Assembly: GCA_016458225.1 (NCBI GenBank)
Contig: JAEMGR010000020.1
Location: 1-64,000 of the forward strand
Source: Myxococcaceae bacterium JPH2
GTDB lineage: Bacteria; Myxococcota; Myxococcia; Myxococcales; Myxococcaceae
Direction of reading: 5' to 3'
DNA length: 64,000 nt
In this document: piece after piece, positions 24,932-34,078 of the stretch
How the letters are laid out: each line of letters opens with the position of its first letter
How positions within the stretch are numbered: position 1 is the stretch's first letter
The notes under the pieces: generated by a model
Database searches by the model: none
What the model was told of the DNA's origin: nothing
What the model saw: the letters and a program-made list of their open reading frames with translations, nothing else
Translations under genes and position numbers: made by a program

Positions 24932-25981
24932 TCACTCCGCGGAGGCGCGCGAGCCCTCCGCGGGGCGAGGCAGGTGGAAGGCCTCGGCCAGCAACTCGTA
25001 GGAGCGAACCCGCTCGGCGTGGTTGTGGATGTGCGAGGTGACCATCAACTCGTCGGCGCCCATCTGCTCGGCGAGTTCGAGGAGCCGGGCCCGGACGCGA
25101 CCGGGCGACCCGCACACGAGGATGGAGCGCGCGACGCCGACCTGCTGCCGCTCCATCGGGGAGTACGCGTAGGCGCGGGCCTCCTCGGGGCTCGGAATGG
25201 GGCCGTTGCGTCCGTTGCGGAAGTTGACCCACAGCAGGTCATGCGTGCTGGCGAGCATGTCCGCGCGCTCGTCCGTCTCCGCGCACACCACCGAGACGCC
25301 CAGGATGGCGTAGGGCCGCTCCAAGTGCGCCGAGGGGCGGAACTGGTTCCGGTAGGTGTGCATGGCGGAGTGCGCCGCCTCGGGGCTGAAGTGATAGGCG
25401 AAGGCGAAACCCCGGCCTTGCTCCGCGGCCAACCGGGCACTGAAGCCGCTGGAGCCGAGCAGCCAGATGGGCGGCAGCGTGATGTCCGCCGGTGACGCGC
25501 GGATCCGCTGGAAGGGGTGATCCGGCTCCGAGAAGGCCTCCTCGCCAGCGAAGGCGCGCAGCTGGGAGAGCTGCTCGGGGAAGTCGTCCGCGGTGAGGGC
25601 CTCCATCGAGCGACGCAGCGCCAGCGCCGTGAGCTGATCCGTCCCCGGCGCGCGCCCCAGTCCCAAATCGATGCGCCCGGGATAGAGCGCCTCCAGCGTG
25701 AGGAAGGTCTCCGCCACCTTCAGGGGCGAGTGGTTCGGCAACATGATGCCGCCCGAGCCCACGCGCAGGTGCTCCGTCTCCCGCGCGATGGCGGTGATCA
25801 TGATCTCCGGCGCGGAACTCGCCAGCCCTCGGGAGTTGTGGTGCTCGGCGATCCAATACCGCGTGAAGCCGAGGCGATCCGCGCGGCGCGCCAGGTCGAG
25901 GCTGTTGCGCAAGGCCCGAGGCCCCGTCGAGCCCGTGCCGACGGGGATGAGGTCGAGAATGGACAGGCGAGGCAGGGGCAT
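24932..25981 (-). CDS. LLM-class flavin-dependent oxidoreductase (luciferase-like)
   Basis: 349 aa TIM-barrel protein of the bacterial luciferase-like monooxygenase family that uses reduced flavin. The start LSILDLIPVGTGSTGPRALRN and the segment RYWIAEHHNSRGLASSAPEI are signature features of the MsnO8/LuxA-like group. RVGSGGIMLPNHSPLKVAE and RIDLGLGRAPGTDQ complete the pattern, and the Gly-rich loops suit flavin phosphate binding. The substrate is unknown; alkane-type or other monooxygenation is only inferred from the family. It is downstream of the VOC and AraC genes on the same strand, 125 bases from the VOC gene, so it may be read separately. Confidence 0.88.
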   Translation of the reverse strand: MPLPRLSILDLIPVGTGSTGPRALRNSLDLARRADRLGFTRYWIAEHHNSRGLASSAPEIMITAIARETEHLRVGSGGIMLPNHSPLKVAETFLTLEALYPGRIDLGLGRAPGTDQLTALALRRSMEALTADDFPEQLSQLRAFAGEEAFSEPDHPFQRIRASPADITLPPIWLLGSSGFSARLAAEQGRGFAFAYHFSPEAAHSAMHTYRNQFRPSAHLERPYAILGVSVVCAETDERADMLASTHDLLWVNFRNGRNGPIPSPEEARAYAYSPMERQQVGVARSILVCGSPGRVRARLLELAEQMGADELMVTSHIHNHAERVRSYELLAEAFHLPRPAEGSRASAE

Positions 25982-26106
25982 GGAGGTCCTCGGGGAGACT
26001 TCCTTGCTAACGGCGGATGCCTCCGCTTTTCAAGTCACAGTGGTGATGACGCGTGTCATTCCCGGGTTTGGGAGGCGAGGGCCCCCCTGTCAGTCCCCTG
26101 CGAGGC

Positions 26107-26472
26107 TCAGGGCTCGGTCCACACGGCGAGGCGGTGGCCGCTCGGGTCGGTGAACTCGAAGCGCCTGCCGCCCGGGAAGCTGAAGATGTCCTTGGTGATG
26201 ACCCCACCGGCCTTGCGCACGCGGTCGAGCGTTGCTTCCAGCTCGCGGGAGTAGAGGACGATGAGCGGTCCGCCGGGAGTGACCGCGCCGTCCGTCGTGA
26301 AGCCACCGCTCAGCCGGCCATCGTTGAAGGCGCTGTAGGCCGGGCCGTAGTCCTCGAAGCTCCAGCCGAACACGGTGCCGTAGAAGCGCTTCGTCGCGGC
26401 GAGGTCCGTGACGTGGAACTCGATGTAGTCGATGCGGTGGTGCTGCGCGGCCTGCTGCGATGCGGACGACAT
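26107..26472 (-). CDS. VOC-superfamily (glyoxalase-like) protein
   Basis: 121 aa from the ATG at 26472. Two beta-alpha-beta-beta-beta motifs of the vicinal oxygen chelate fold are visible, with YIEFHVTDLAATKRFYGTVFGW at the start and RRFEFTDPSGHRLAVWTEP at the end, and a GGFTTDG turn between. The second half has a GHRLAVW signature like a glyoxalase/bleomycin-resistance protein. Possible roles are metal-dependent lactone, thiol or aromatic ring chemistry, or ligand binding. It starts 35 bases after the AraC regulator stops, on the same strand, so that regulator is probably cotranscribed with it. Confidence 0.88.
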   Translation of the reverse strand: MSSASQQAAQHHRIDYIEFHVTDLAATKRFYGTVFGWSFEDYGPAYSAFNDGRLSGGFTTDGAVTPGGPLIVLYSRELEATLDRVRKAGGVITKDIFSFPGGRRFEFTDPSGHRLAVWTEP

Positions 26473-26507
26473 GGGGACTCCGGTGCTCGTGAAGGAGGCT
26501 GTGGACT

Positions 26508-27317
26508 CTAGAGGGCTTCCACCGAGGGGGATTGTACGAATCCGACAGGGGCGAGCTCGCGGGCGTAGGCTCCCGGAGACACACCCACCAGGGCGCGGAA
26601 CTCCCGCACCAGGTGGGCCTGGTCGAAGTAGCCGGCGGCGAGCGCGAGCTGCGCACCAGGGAGCGTGGGCGTGCGCTTCAGCCACTCCACCGCGTGTTGC
26701 ATCCGAGCGATGCGGCACAGCACCTTGGGCGCCAGTCCCACCGCGGCCTGGAAGCGGCGTTCGAGCTGCCGCGCGCCCACGCCGAGCGTGCTCTCCAGGG
26801 ACTCCACCGTCACCTGTCCCCGCGAGGCCCAGATGCGCTGCACCGCGTGGGCGAGCGCTGCATCGGGCTTCAGCAAAGGCAGTCGCCCCAGGAGCAGCTC
26901 CTCCATCACCTCGAGACTCGCCTCGGGTCCCGGTGCTTCGAGGAGCCGCTCCGTCCATTCGTCCGCCAGCGCCCTGGGCCACAGCGTGTCGAGGCAGAGC
27001 TGCGTTCCGGTCAGCTCGTTCAGCGCGACGCTCAGGAACGGGCGTGCACCTCCGGGCCGAAAGCGGATGCCGACGAAGCGAGCGCCCTGCTCCAACGGGA
27101 CGACCTCGGCGGTCCGCATCGTGCCGATGACCTGAGGCCGCGCATCCGCGGCGCGCTGGCTGGGGCTCAGGTTGACGAGGATGTCGAGGCACCCGTCCGG
27201 CAACACCCGGTTGTCCGGCGGCGAGGCCACCTGTGCCGACAGGGCCCAGAAGCACTGGACGTAGGGCGCGAGCGCGGCGCGCGGGCGACGCTCGACGTAG
27301 AGGGACGCGGGGGACAT
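26508..27317 (-). CDS. AraC-family transcriptional regulator
   Basis: 269 aa. The N-terminal half (SLYVERRPRAALAPYVQCFW and LPDGCLDILVNL) is the ligand-binding domain of the DUF6597 type found with AraC regulators. The C-terminal half has two helix-turn-helix motifs, with VESLESTLGVGARQLERRF then AAGYFDQAHLVREFRALVGVSPGAY. The final segment is the typical AraC F-x-R-x-x-G-x-S-P-x-x-Y/F signature. It binds DNA in the cytoplasm and likely controls the VOC gene directly downstream. The inducer is unknown. Confidence 0.92.
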   Translation of the reverse strand: MSPASLYVERRPRAALAPYVQCFWALSAQVASPPDNRVLPDGCLDILVNLSPSQRAADARPQVIGTMRTAEVVPLEQGARFVGIRFRPGGARPFLSVALNELTGTQLCLDTLWPRALADEWTERLLEAPGPEASLEVMEELLLGRLPLLKPDAALAHAVQRIWASRGQVTVESLESTLGVGARQLERRFQAAVGLAPKVLCRIARMQHAVEWLKRTPTLPGAQLALAAGYFDQAHLVREFRALVGVSPGAYARELAPVGFVQSPSVEAL

Positions 27318-27365
27318 CGGCCGCGATTCTGCCCGAGCCGGGTGGGGCGGGCGCGGCAGAAAGAC

Positions 27366-30233
27366 TCAGGGGCTCCGGGAATGCGGCGGAGGACCTTGGC
27401 GAGGGAGGCTCACTGAGAAGAGCGCGCCGCGGCCGGGGGCGCTCTCCACGCGGACCGTGCCGCCCAGCGCTTCCACGACTTGCCGCGTGATGTAGAGCCC
27501 CAGGCCCAGCCCGCCGTAGTGGCGGTCCGACACGGCGCGCTCGAACTTCTCGAAGATGCGGCGCTGCGCCTCGGTGGGGACCCCGATGCCCTCGTCGCGC
27601 ACGGTCAGCAGGGCGGTGGACTCGGTGGTCTCGACGCACACCTTCACGGGCCGGCCCGCGCCGTACTTCACCGCGTTGGAGAGGAGGTTCGTCACCACCT
27701 GCTCCAGCCGGAGTCGATCCCACCAGCCCAGGGCATGGCCCTCCGCGCACAGCTCCAACGAGGAGCCCGTCTTGGCCGCCTCGTTCGCGAAGGTCGCAAG
27801 CACCTCGTGCACCACCGTCGCCAGGTCCACCTGCTCCAGGTTCAGTTCCAGGCGACCCAGGCTGATCCGCGACACATCCAGCAGGCCATTCACCAGGCTC
27901 GACAGCTTGCGGGCCTGACCCGCCACTGCGTCCAACACCTCCGCCACCTGACGGGCGGGCAGCGCCCCAGTGGGCTCGGCCGCGATGCGACGCTGCAGCG
28001 CCTGCACCTTGAGCTGGATGGGCGTCAGGGGTGTCCTGAGCTCATGGCTGGCCACGGACAGGAACTCGTCGCGCAGCTGCACCGCTTGCTGCGAGGCCGC
28101 ATACAGCCGCGCGTTGTCCACCGCGAGCGCGGCGCGCCGGGCCAGGTCCTCGGCCGTCTGGAGATCCGACTCGGTATAGCGACGCCCTGACTCCGCGTAG
28201 ACGAGCGTGAGCGCGCCCAGCACCTTGCCGCGCGCCACCAGCGGCACGACCAGGTACGACCTCAGCCCGAGCTTCTCGATGAAGTGTCGCTGCGCGGGCT
28301 CGGTCGTGGCGTCCATCTCCAGGCGCGTGATGTCCGCCACCCAGTCGGAGCGGCCCGTGCGCAGCACCTGCGGGATTCCTCGCGCGGCCTGGGGATTCAG
28401 GGGGTAGCGACGCGTGAGTTCCCAGGCCGCGCGTGTGCGCTGGGGGTCCACGTGCGCGAGCGCGAGCCGACGGATGTCGCCTCCCTCATCCAGCACATCC
28501 ACGGCACAGGCGTCCGCGAGCGTGGGCACGGCGAGCTGCACGAGCTGGTCGAGCGTCACCTCGGGGTTGAAGGACTGGCCGAGCACCGCGCTGGCCTCGG
28601 CCAGGAAGCGGCTGCGATCCTTGCTGCGCTTGGTGGCGTCGATGTCCGTCGAGGTGCCGAACCACTTGGCGGGGCGCCCCAGCTCGTCGGGCATGTGCGT
28701 GGCACGGGTGAGGAACCACCGATAGTCCCCGTTCTTGTCCACGATGCGGAACTCGGTCTCGTACTGGTCGCCGGTCTCCACGGAGTGTTGCCACGCGGCG
28801 ACCGCGCCCGGGACGTCGTCCGGGTGGAGGACGGTCACCCAGGCCGTCCCCATCGCGGCCTCCACGCTGCCCCCGCTGTACGTCGCGAAGACTTGATTGA
28901 TGTAGTCGATGTGCCCGTCCGCGCGCGCGGTCCAGACAATCTGGGGCATGGCATCCGCGAGCATGCGGTACTCCTGCTCGCGCTTCTCCAGCGCGCGCTC
29001 CACCACCTTCAGCGGAGAGATGTCCTGGAAGGTCACCACGCACGTCGAGGGCAGGGCGCCCACCGCGGGGACCCGCGCCGAGTCCACCAGGATGGAGGTG
29101 CGGCCTCGCGGCGTGGACAGCTCCAGCTGCTCCTGGCTCACCTGCTCGCCTCGGGCCGCGCGCATGGAGGGCATGTCATCCACGGGTACGGGGTCGCCTC
29201 GCGTGTCCGTGACGTAGAACGTTCGTGAGTGCTCCTCGCGCGACGAGGACTTCGGGAAGCGTCCGCCCCAGAGTTGATCCGCCGCCGCGTTGGCGAACGT
29301 CATGCGCGCGGTGCCCGGCTCCACGAGGATGAGCGGCACGGGGAGTCGATCCAGGATGGACTCCAGCCACTGCTGTTGATCCGCGAGCGAGGCATTCAGC
29401 TGCTCGACATGCTGCCGCGCCAGGGTCTGCTCGGTGACGTCCAAGGCGATGGCGCCCACCGCGACGACGGCGCCGTCGGCTCCCTTCACCGGGTAGTAGT
29501 TGAAGAGGAAGTCGCGCGTGGGGCCGCGGCCTCCGGGCGCGGGCAGCGAGGTGGCCATCCCGAGCAGTGGGGCCCCTGTCGTCCAGACGCGCTCGACTCG
29601 CTCCCTCAGCAGGGGCGCGAACGTGGGTGTCACCTCCCAGGCACTGAGGGAGCGCGCGGCCTCGGGGTCCACCCCATGCGCGCACGCGAGCAGCGCGTTG
29701 AGGTGCAGGTAGCGGAGCTGGCGATCAAACAGGGCCATGCCCAGAGGCACGGTCTCGGTGAGCTCATCCAGGTCCTGGGCAGGACATCCGGGACCCTCGG
29801 GCGCGGGCGCGGCTCTCTCCCGCTGCAGGACCGCGGCCTCGCGCCGCGCCACGGCCACCCGCCGCTGATGCAATGCGGTGAAGACCTGCACCCGAGCGCG
29901 CAGCAGCTCCGGGGCCATGGGCTCGACGAGGTAGTCGACCGCGCCCGCCGCATACCCCTCGGCCATCCGGCTCGCGTCTTGGGGCGAGGTGGCGTGCAGG
30001 AGAATGGAGGTCTCTGCGCCCCGCGGGTGACGCTGCAGGCGGGCCAGGGCCTCTCGCTCGCCCGTGCCGGGAAGGTCCACGGACAGGAGGATGGCCGAGA
30101 ACGTCGTGTGCTCGAGCGCATCGAGGGCGGCATCCAGCGAGCGGACCTTCACCATCGGCCGCCCAAGCGGTGCCAGGACATCTTCCAGGGCCCGCGAGCG
30201 GGCGATGCAGTCATCCACCAGGAGGAGGGGCAC
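27366..30233 (-). CDS. Sensor histidine kinase with N-terminal receiver, PAS and GAF domains
   Basis: 955 aa, no membrane segment, so probably cytoplasmic. Order: receiver domain 1-120 (acidic pair D7/D8, phospho-acceptor D53), PAS about 155-275, PAS about 290-415, PAS about 420-540, GAF about 560-700, HisKA with the phospho-accepting His near 730 in SHELRTP, and a GHKL ATPase about 830-945 with NLLSNAVKYG, DEGIGV and GLGLGLYI. The receiver lacks the conserved Lys of the K-P motif: VEP, with Glu at 104, stands there. It thus resembles sensor kinases that receive a signal from another kinase and autophosphorylate. No response regulator gene lies beside it. Confidence 0.9.
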   Translation of the reverse strand: MPLLLVDDCIARSRALEDVLAPLGRPMVKVRSLDAALDALEHTTFSAILLSVDLPGTGEREALARLQRHPRGAETSILLHATSPQDASRMAEGYAAGAVDYLVEPMAPELLRARVQVFTALHQRRVAVARREAAVLQRERAAPAPEGPGCPAQDLDELTETVPLGMALFDRQLRYLHLNALLACAHGVDPEAARSLSAWEVTPTFAPLLRERVERVWTTGAPLLGMATSLPAPGGRGPTRDFLFNYYPVKGADGAVVAVGAIALDVTEQTLARQHVEQLNASLADQQQWLESILDRLPVPLILVEPGTARMTFANAAADQLWGGRFPKSSSREEHSRTFYVTDTRGDPVPVDDMPSMRAARGEQVSQEQLELSTPRGRTSILVDSARVPAVGALPSTCVVTFQDISPLKVVERALEKREQEYRMLADAMPQIVWTARADGHIDYINQVFATYSGGSVEAAMGTAWVTVLHPDDVPGAVAAWQHSVETGDQYETEFRIVDKNGDYRWFLTRATHMPDELGRPAKWFGTSTDIDATKRSKDRSRFLAEASAVLGQSFNPEVTLDQLVQLAVPTLADACAVDVLDEGGDIRRLALAHVDPQRTRAAWELTRRYPLNPQAARGIPQVLRTGRSDWVADITRLEMDATTEPAQRHFIEKLGLRSYLVVPLVARGKVLGALTLVYAESGRRYTESDLQTAEDLARRAALAVDNARLYAASQQAVQLRDEFLSVASHELRTPLTPIQLKVQALQRRIAAEPTGALPARQVAEVLDAVAGQARKLSSLVNGLLDVSRISLGRLELNLEQVDLATVVHEVLATFANEAAKTGSSLELCAEGHALGWWDRLRLEQVVTNLLSNAVKYGAGRPVKVCVETTESTALLTVRDEGIGVPTEAQRRIFEKFERAVSDRHYGGLGLGLYITRQVVEALGGTVRVESAPGRGALFSVSLPRQGPPPHSRSP

Positions 30234-30470
30234 GAGCGGAGCAGGGCAGGGGACAGACGAACCGTTCAGGGGGCCATGGAAGATCTATCCCACGGGCGTA
30301 GGAGTGATCCGAGGACGCGCGGCCGTCCTGTTGCCCGGCCAACGCGAAGCACGGTGCTGCTCCTCGAAACATCCCACTCGCCCCCCTCGCTTCCCTGCGG
30401 TGGGCACCGGGTGCCATCCGACTCCGCGAGGTGGGAGCGGGGACCCGGCGACCACTCGGCCCTTCCTCCG
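30234..30470. other. 237-bp gap between kinase and ABC exporter genes
   Basis: Upstream region of the leftward kinase gene and downstream region of the leftward ABC genes. A small hairpin is possible at 30403-30415 (GGCAC with GTGCC). I see no convincing coding sequence or strong terminator in it. Confidence 0.5.
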
Positions 30471-32279
30471 CTACCCCGTGCTGCGCACCCGCTGCGGCTC
30501 GCGGAACTGCCGCTGGTACAGGTCCGCGTACAGCCCGCCGCGGCGGATCAGCTCGTCATGCGTGCCCTGTTCCGCGACCCGACCCGCGTCGATGACGAGG
30601 ATGAGGTCCGCGGTCCGGATGGTGCTCAAGCGGTGCGCGATGACGATGCTCGTGCGTCCGGCCAGCAGCGTGGCCAGGGCCTGCTGGATGAGCGCCTCGG
30701 TGCGGGTGTCGATGTTCGCGGTGGCCTCGTCCAGGATGAGCACCCGCGGATCCGTGATGACGGCGCGCGCAAACGCGAGGAGCTGCCGCTGGCCCTGACT
30801 CAGCGAGGCGCCTCCCTCCCCGAGCATGCTGTCGTAGCCCTTGGGCAGCGCCGCGATGAAGTCGTGCGCGTACACGGCGCGCGCAGCCGCTTCAATCTCC
30901 TCACGCGTCGCGTCCGGCTTCCCGTAGCCGATGTTGTCCGCGATGGTCCCCGAGAAGAGCACGGGCTCCTGAAGCACCATCGCGAGCTGCTGGCGAAGGC
31001 TCGCGCGCGTCACCTGGCGCACATCGTGGCCATCCAAGCGGACCACGCCGGAGGTGACGTCATAGAAGCGGGGGATGAGGCTCGCGACCGTCGTCTTGCC
31101 CGCCCCCGTCTTTCCGACGATGGCCACGGTCTGTCCGCGGCGGACCTGGAAGCTCACGTCGCGCAGCACCGGGTTCGCCGCGTCGTAGTGGAAGGACACC
31201 CGGTCGAACTCCAGGTTCCCCTCGACGCGCTGCAGGACGCGCGCCCCGGGGACGTCCGCGGGCTCGCGAGGCTCGTCGAAGATGGCGAACACCCGCTCGG
31301 CGCCCGCGAGCGCGGACTGCATCAGCGTGTAGACCGAGGCTGCGAGCTGCACGGGCCGGAAGAACTGCTGCACGTAGAGCAGGAACGCGGCGAGCATTCC
31401 CACGCTGAGGCGCCCCGCGAGCACGAGCGAGCCGCCATACCCGATCACCAACGCGGTGGAGAGCGCGGACAGCACGTCGATGGCGGGAGAGAACGCGGAG
31501 GTGACTCCCACCGCGGCCACGTTCGCGTCCCGGTTCGCGGCGTTGCGCTGACGGAAGCGCTCGATGTTCATCGCCGTCCGGTTGAAGGCCTGGGCCTGCC
31601 GCACGCCGACGATCTCCTCCTGGAGTTCGGCCGTCACATCGCCCACCGTCTCGCGGGTCTTGCGATACGCGCGCCGGGCCCGCGCCGCGAAGAGCCAGGT
31701 CGTGGCCAGCATCACGGGGATGATGGTGAAGCACGCGAGCGCCAAGGGCGCGTTGAGCAGCAGCATGGTCACGAGGATGCCCACCAGCCCGATGAGCGAC
31801 CCCAGCAACTGCGTCAGCCCCTGCGAGAAGAACTGGTTGAGCGTCTCCACGTCGCTGGCGACTCGACTCATCAGGTCGCCCAGGGGGCGCTTGTCGAAGT
31901 AGGCGAGCGGGAGCGATTGGAGCTGGGTGAAGAGTCGCACGCGCAGCGCCGCGAGCACGCGCTGGCCCATCGCGCCCACGCGGCGGGTCTGCGCCCGCTG
32001 GGCGAAGGCCCCGACCACATAGACGACGAGCAGCGCGCCCATGGTGCCCGCGAGCCCCACGAGGTCTCGGTTGCCGATGTCCCGGTCGATGGCGCGGCTG
32101 ACCAGGTAGGGCGCGAGGGCCTGGGCTCCGGCTCCCACCGCGATGAACACCATGGCCACGGTCAGCATGCCGCGGTACGGCCGCAGCTCCGTCAGGAGTC
32201 GCCGCGCGACCGCCCCGCGTTGGGCGGCGTGCTGGACCTCCATCTCCGCCATGGACTCGATGCTTCCCGGGCGCCTCAT
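30471..32279 (-). CDS. ABC exporter half-transporter, catalytically complete partner
   Basis: 602 aa: an N-terminal six-helix membrane domain (about residues 30-310) then an ATPase domain. Walker A GKTGAGKTT, signature LSQGQRQ (Gln for the second Gly), Walker B ILDEATANID with the catalytic Glu, and H-loop VIAHRLSTI with His are all present. The altered signature is typical of the catalytic half of heterodimeric exporters, where the defect sits opposite the partner's degenerate site. Its start overlaps the partner gene's stop (ATGA). Substrate not known; multidrug, lipid or peptide export are all possible. Confidence 0.93.
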   Translation of the reverse strand: MRRPGSIESMAEMEVQHAAQRGAVARRLLTELRPYRGMLTVAMVFIAVGAGAQALAPYLVSRAIDRDIGNRDLVGLAGTMGALLVVYVVGAFAQRAQTRRVGAMGQRVLAALRVRLFTQLQSLPLAYFDKRPLGDLMSRVASDVETLNQFFSQGLTQLLGSLIGLVGILVTMLLLNAPLALACFTIIPVMLATTWLFAARARRAYRKTRETVGDVTAELQEEIVGVRQAQAFNRTAMNIERFRQRNAANRDANVAAVGVTSAFSPAIDVLSALSTALVIGYGGSLVLAGRLSVGMLAAFLLYVQQFFRPVQLAASVYTLMQSALAGAERVFAIFDEPREPADVPGARVLQRVEGNLEFDRVSFHYDAANPVLRDVSFQVRRGQTVAIVGKTGAGKTTVASLIPRFYDVTSGVVRLDGHDVRQVTRASLRQQLAMVLQEPVLFSGTIADNIGYGKPDATREEIEAAARAVYAHDFIAALPKGYDSMLGEGGASLSQGQRQLLAFARAVITDPRVLILDEATANIDTRTEALIQQALATLLAGRTSIVIAHRLSTIRTADLILVIDAGRVAEQGTHDELIRRGGLYADLYQRQFREPQRVRSTG

Positions 32280-34069
32280 GACGCGGCCTCCATGGCTGCG
32301 GCTGGCTGCAGCTGCGAGCCGAGAATCTCGTTGTACAGCTCACTGGTCGCGATGAGCTCCTCGTGCTTGCCGCTCGCCGCCACGCGCCCTTCGTCGAGCA
32401 CGATGATGAGGTCCGCGTCGCGCACGGTGCTGATCCGCTGCGCGATGACGAGCGAGGTGCAGCCCGCCTTGCGCATCAACCGGTCCAGCGCGCCCTGGAT
32501 GGCAGCCTCCGTCTCCGCATCCACCGCGGAGGTGCTGTCGTCGAGGATGAGCAGGCGAGGCTCGGTGAGCAGCGCCCGCGCGATGGCGAGCCGCTGGCGT
32601 TGTCCTCCCGACAATCCCACGCCGCGCTCGCCCACCACCGTGTCATAGCCGCCCGGCAGGGCTTCGATGAACTCCGCCGCCTGGGCTGCTTGCGCCGCCG
32701 CACGGACCTGCTCCTGGCTCGCGTCGGGCCGGCCGTAGGCGATGTTGTCGCGCACGGTGCCCGAGAAGAGCAGGGCGTCCTGGAGCACCACGCCAATCTG
32801 CCCGCGCAGGCTGGCGAGCGTGACGTCGCGCACGTCGTGGCCGTCCACGAGCACGCTGCCGCCCGTCACGTCGTAGAACCGGGGCACCAGGTTGATGATG
32901 GTGCTCTTGCCCGCGCCCGTGGTGCCGAGGATGGCCACCAACTGCCCGGGCTCCGCGACGAAGCTCACGCCGCGGAGGATCTCCCGCTCGCTGCCGGCAT
33001 AGCGGAAGTGGACGTCGCGCAGCTCCAGCCGCCCCTCCAGCGGAGGCAGCGTGCGCGCCCCCGGCGCGTCCGCCACCTCCACGGCCGTGTCGAGCAGCTC
33101 GAAGACGCGGACCGCCGAGGCGCCCGCGCGCGCCAGGTGCGCCGCGAGGAAGCCCAGGGTCATGATGGGCATCAGCAGGAAGCCCAGGTAGCTGTTGAAG
33201 GCGATGAGCTCGCCCAGCGTGAGCCGGTCCTTGAAGATCAACACCCCGCCCAGGCCCACGACCACCAGCGTGCCCAGGTTCGCGAAGAGGCCCACGAAGG
33301 GGAAGTTGGTCGACATCGCATCGATGGCCTGGAGGCTCTGCCCGAGCAGCTCGTCATTGAGGGCCGAGTAGCGGGCGGTCTCTCGTGCCTCGCCGGAGAA
33401 GGCGCGCACCACGCGCAGCCCGCGCAGATCCTCCTGGAGCACCGTGCTGAGCTTGCTCAGGAGAATCATCCCCTTGCCAAACAGCGGGCCCACCTTCGCG
33501 ACGAAGCTCTTGAGCACCCACATGATGGGCGCGATGGCGCCCAGTGCGCCGATCGCCAGGATGGGATTGAGCGCGAGCAGCAGCACTGCGCAGCCCACCA
33601 ACATCGCCGCGGAGGCCACGACCTGCACCACGCCCGAGCCCACGAACGTGCGCACCTGCTCCACGTCGTTGGTGAGCCGGGTGAGGAGCTGCCCCGTCTG
33701 CGCCTGGTCGTAGTAGCTGAAGCTCAGGCGCTGGATGCGGGCGAACAGCGCGTCCCGGAGGTCGAACGCGACGCCCTGCGAGGCCCGCTCCGCGAGGTAC
33801 CCCTGGAAGAAGGTGAACAGGCCGCGGGCCGCGGCCAGCGCCACCATGCCCGCCACGGCGAACACCAGGACCCGGTGCTCGCCCTTGGCGAGTCCGCCGT
33901 CAATGGCGCGCCGCACCAACTGGGGCGCGGCGAGGTTCGCCGCGGAGAGAAGGAGGATGGAGAGGAGGGCCCCTCCTGTATCCCACCGATAGCCGCGGAG
34001 GTAGCCGAGGGCCCGCCACACGGCTTTGACACCTGCCTTGGACTGCGCGGGCCGTTGCCTGTCTGTCAT
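32276..34069 (-). CDS. ABC exporter half-transporter with degenerate nucleotide site
   Basis: 597 aa: six membrane helices then an ATPase domain. Walker A is GTTGAGKST, the signature LSGGQRQ is canonical, but Walker B reads ILDDSTSAVD, so Asp replaces the catalytic Glu, and the H-loop reads VIAQRISTV, so Gln replaces the catalytic His. With its coupled partner this forms the usual asymmetric exporter, where only one of the two ATP sites hydrolyses. The partner start lies inside its stop codon, so the subunits are made in equal amounts. A membrane acyltransferase gene lies just upstream. Confidence 0.93.
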   Translation of the reverse strand: MTDRQRPAQSKAGVKAVWRALGYLRGYRWDTGGALLSILLLSAANLAAPQLVRRAIDGGLAKGEHRVLVFAVAGMVALAAARGLFTFFQGYLAERASQGVAFDLRDALFARIQRLSFSYYDQAQTGQLLTRLTNDVEQVRTFVGSGVVQVVASAAMLVGCAVLLLALNPILAIGALGAIAPIMWVLKSFVAKVGPLFGKGMILLSKLSTVLQEDLRGLRVVRAFSGEARETARYSALNDELLGQSLQAIDAMSTNFPFVGLFANLGTLVVVGLGGVLIFKDRLTLGELIAFNSYLGFLLMPIMTLGFLAAHLARAGASAVRVFELLDTAVEVADAPGARTLPPLEGRLELRDVHFRYAGSEREILRGVSFVAEPGQLVAILGTTGAGKSTIINLVPRFYDVTGGSVLVDGHDVRDVTLASLRGQIGVVLQDALLFSGTVRDNIAYGRPDASQEQVRAAAQAAQAAEFIEALPGGYDTVVGERGVGLSGGQRQRLAIARALLTEPRLLILDDSTSAVDAETEAAIQGALDRLMRKAGCTSLVIAQRISTVRDADLIIVLDEGRVAASGKHEELIATSELYNEILGSQLQPAAAMEAAS

Positions 34070-34078
34070 GAGATTGAA

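Noticed and set aside
26000-26025. GCGGATGCCTCCGC followed by TTTT as a plus-strand terminator
   Set aside because: Short stem and no plus-strand gene precedes it; both neighbouring genes are on the minus strand.
29229-32648. A 1139-codon plus-strand frame opposite the kinase and ABC genes
   Set aside because: Shadow of coding strand; no motifs and biased residues.
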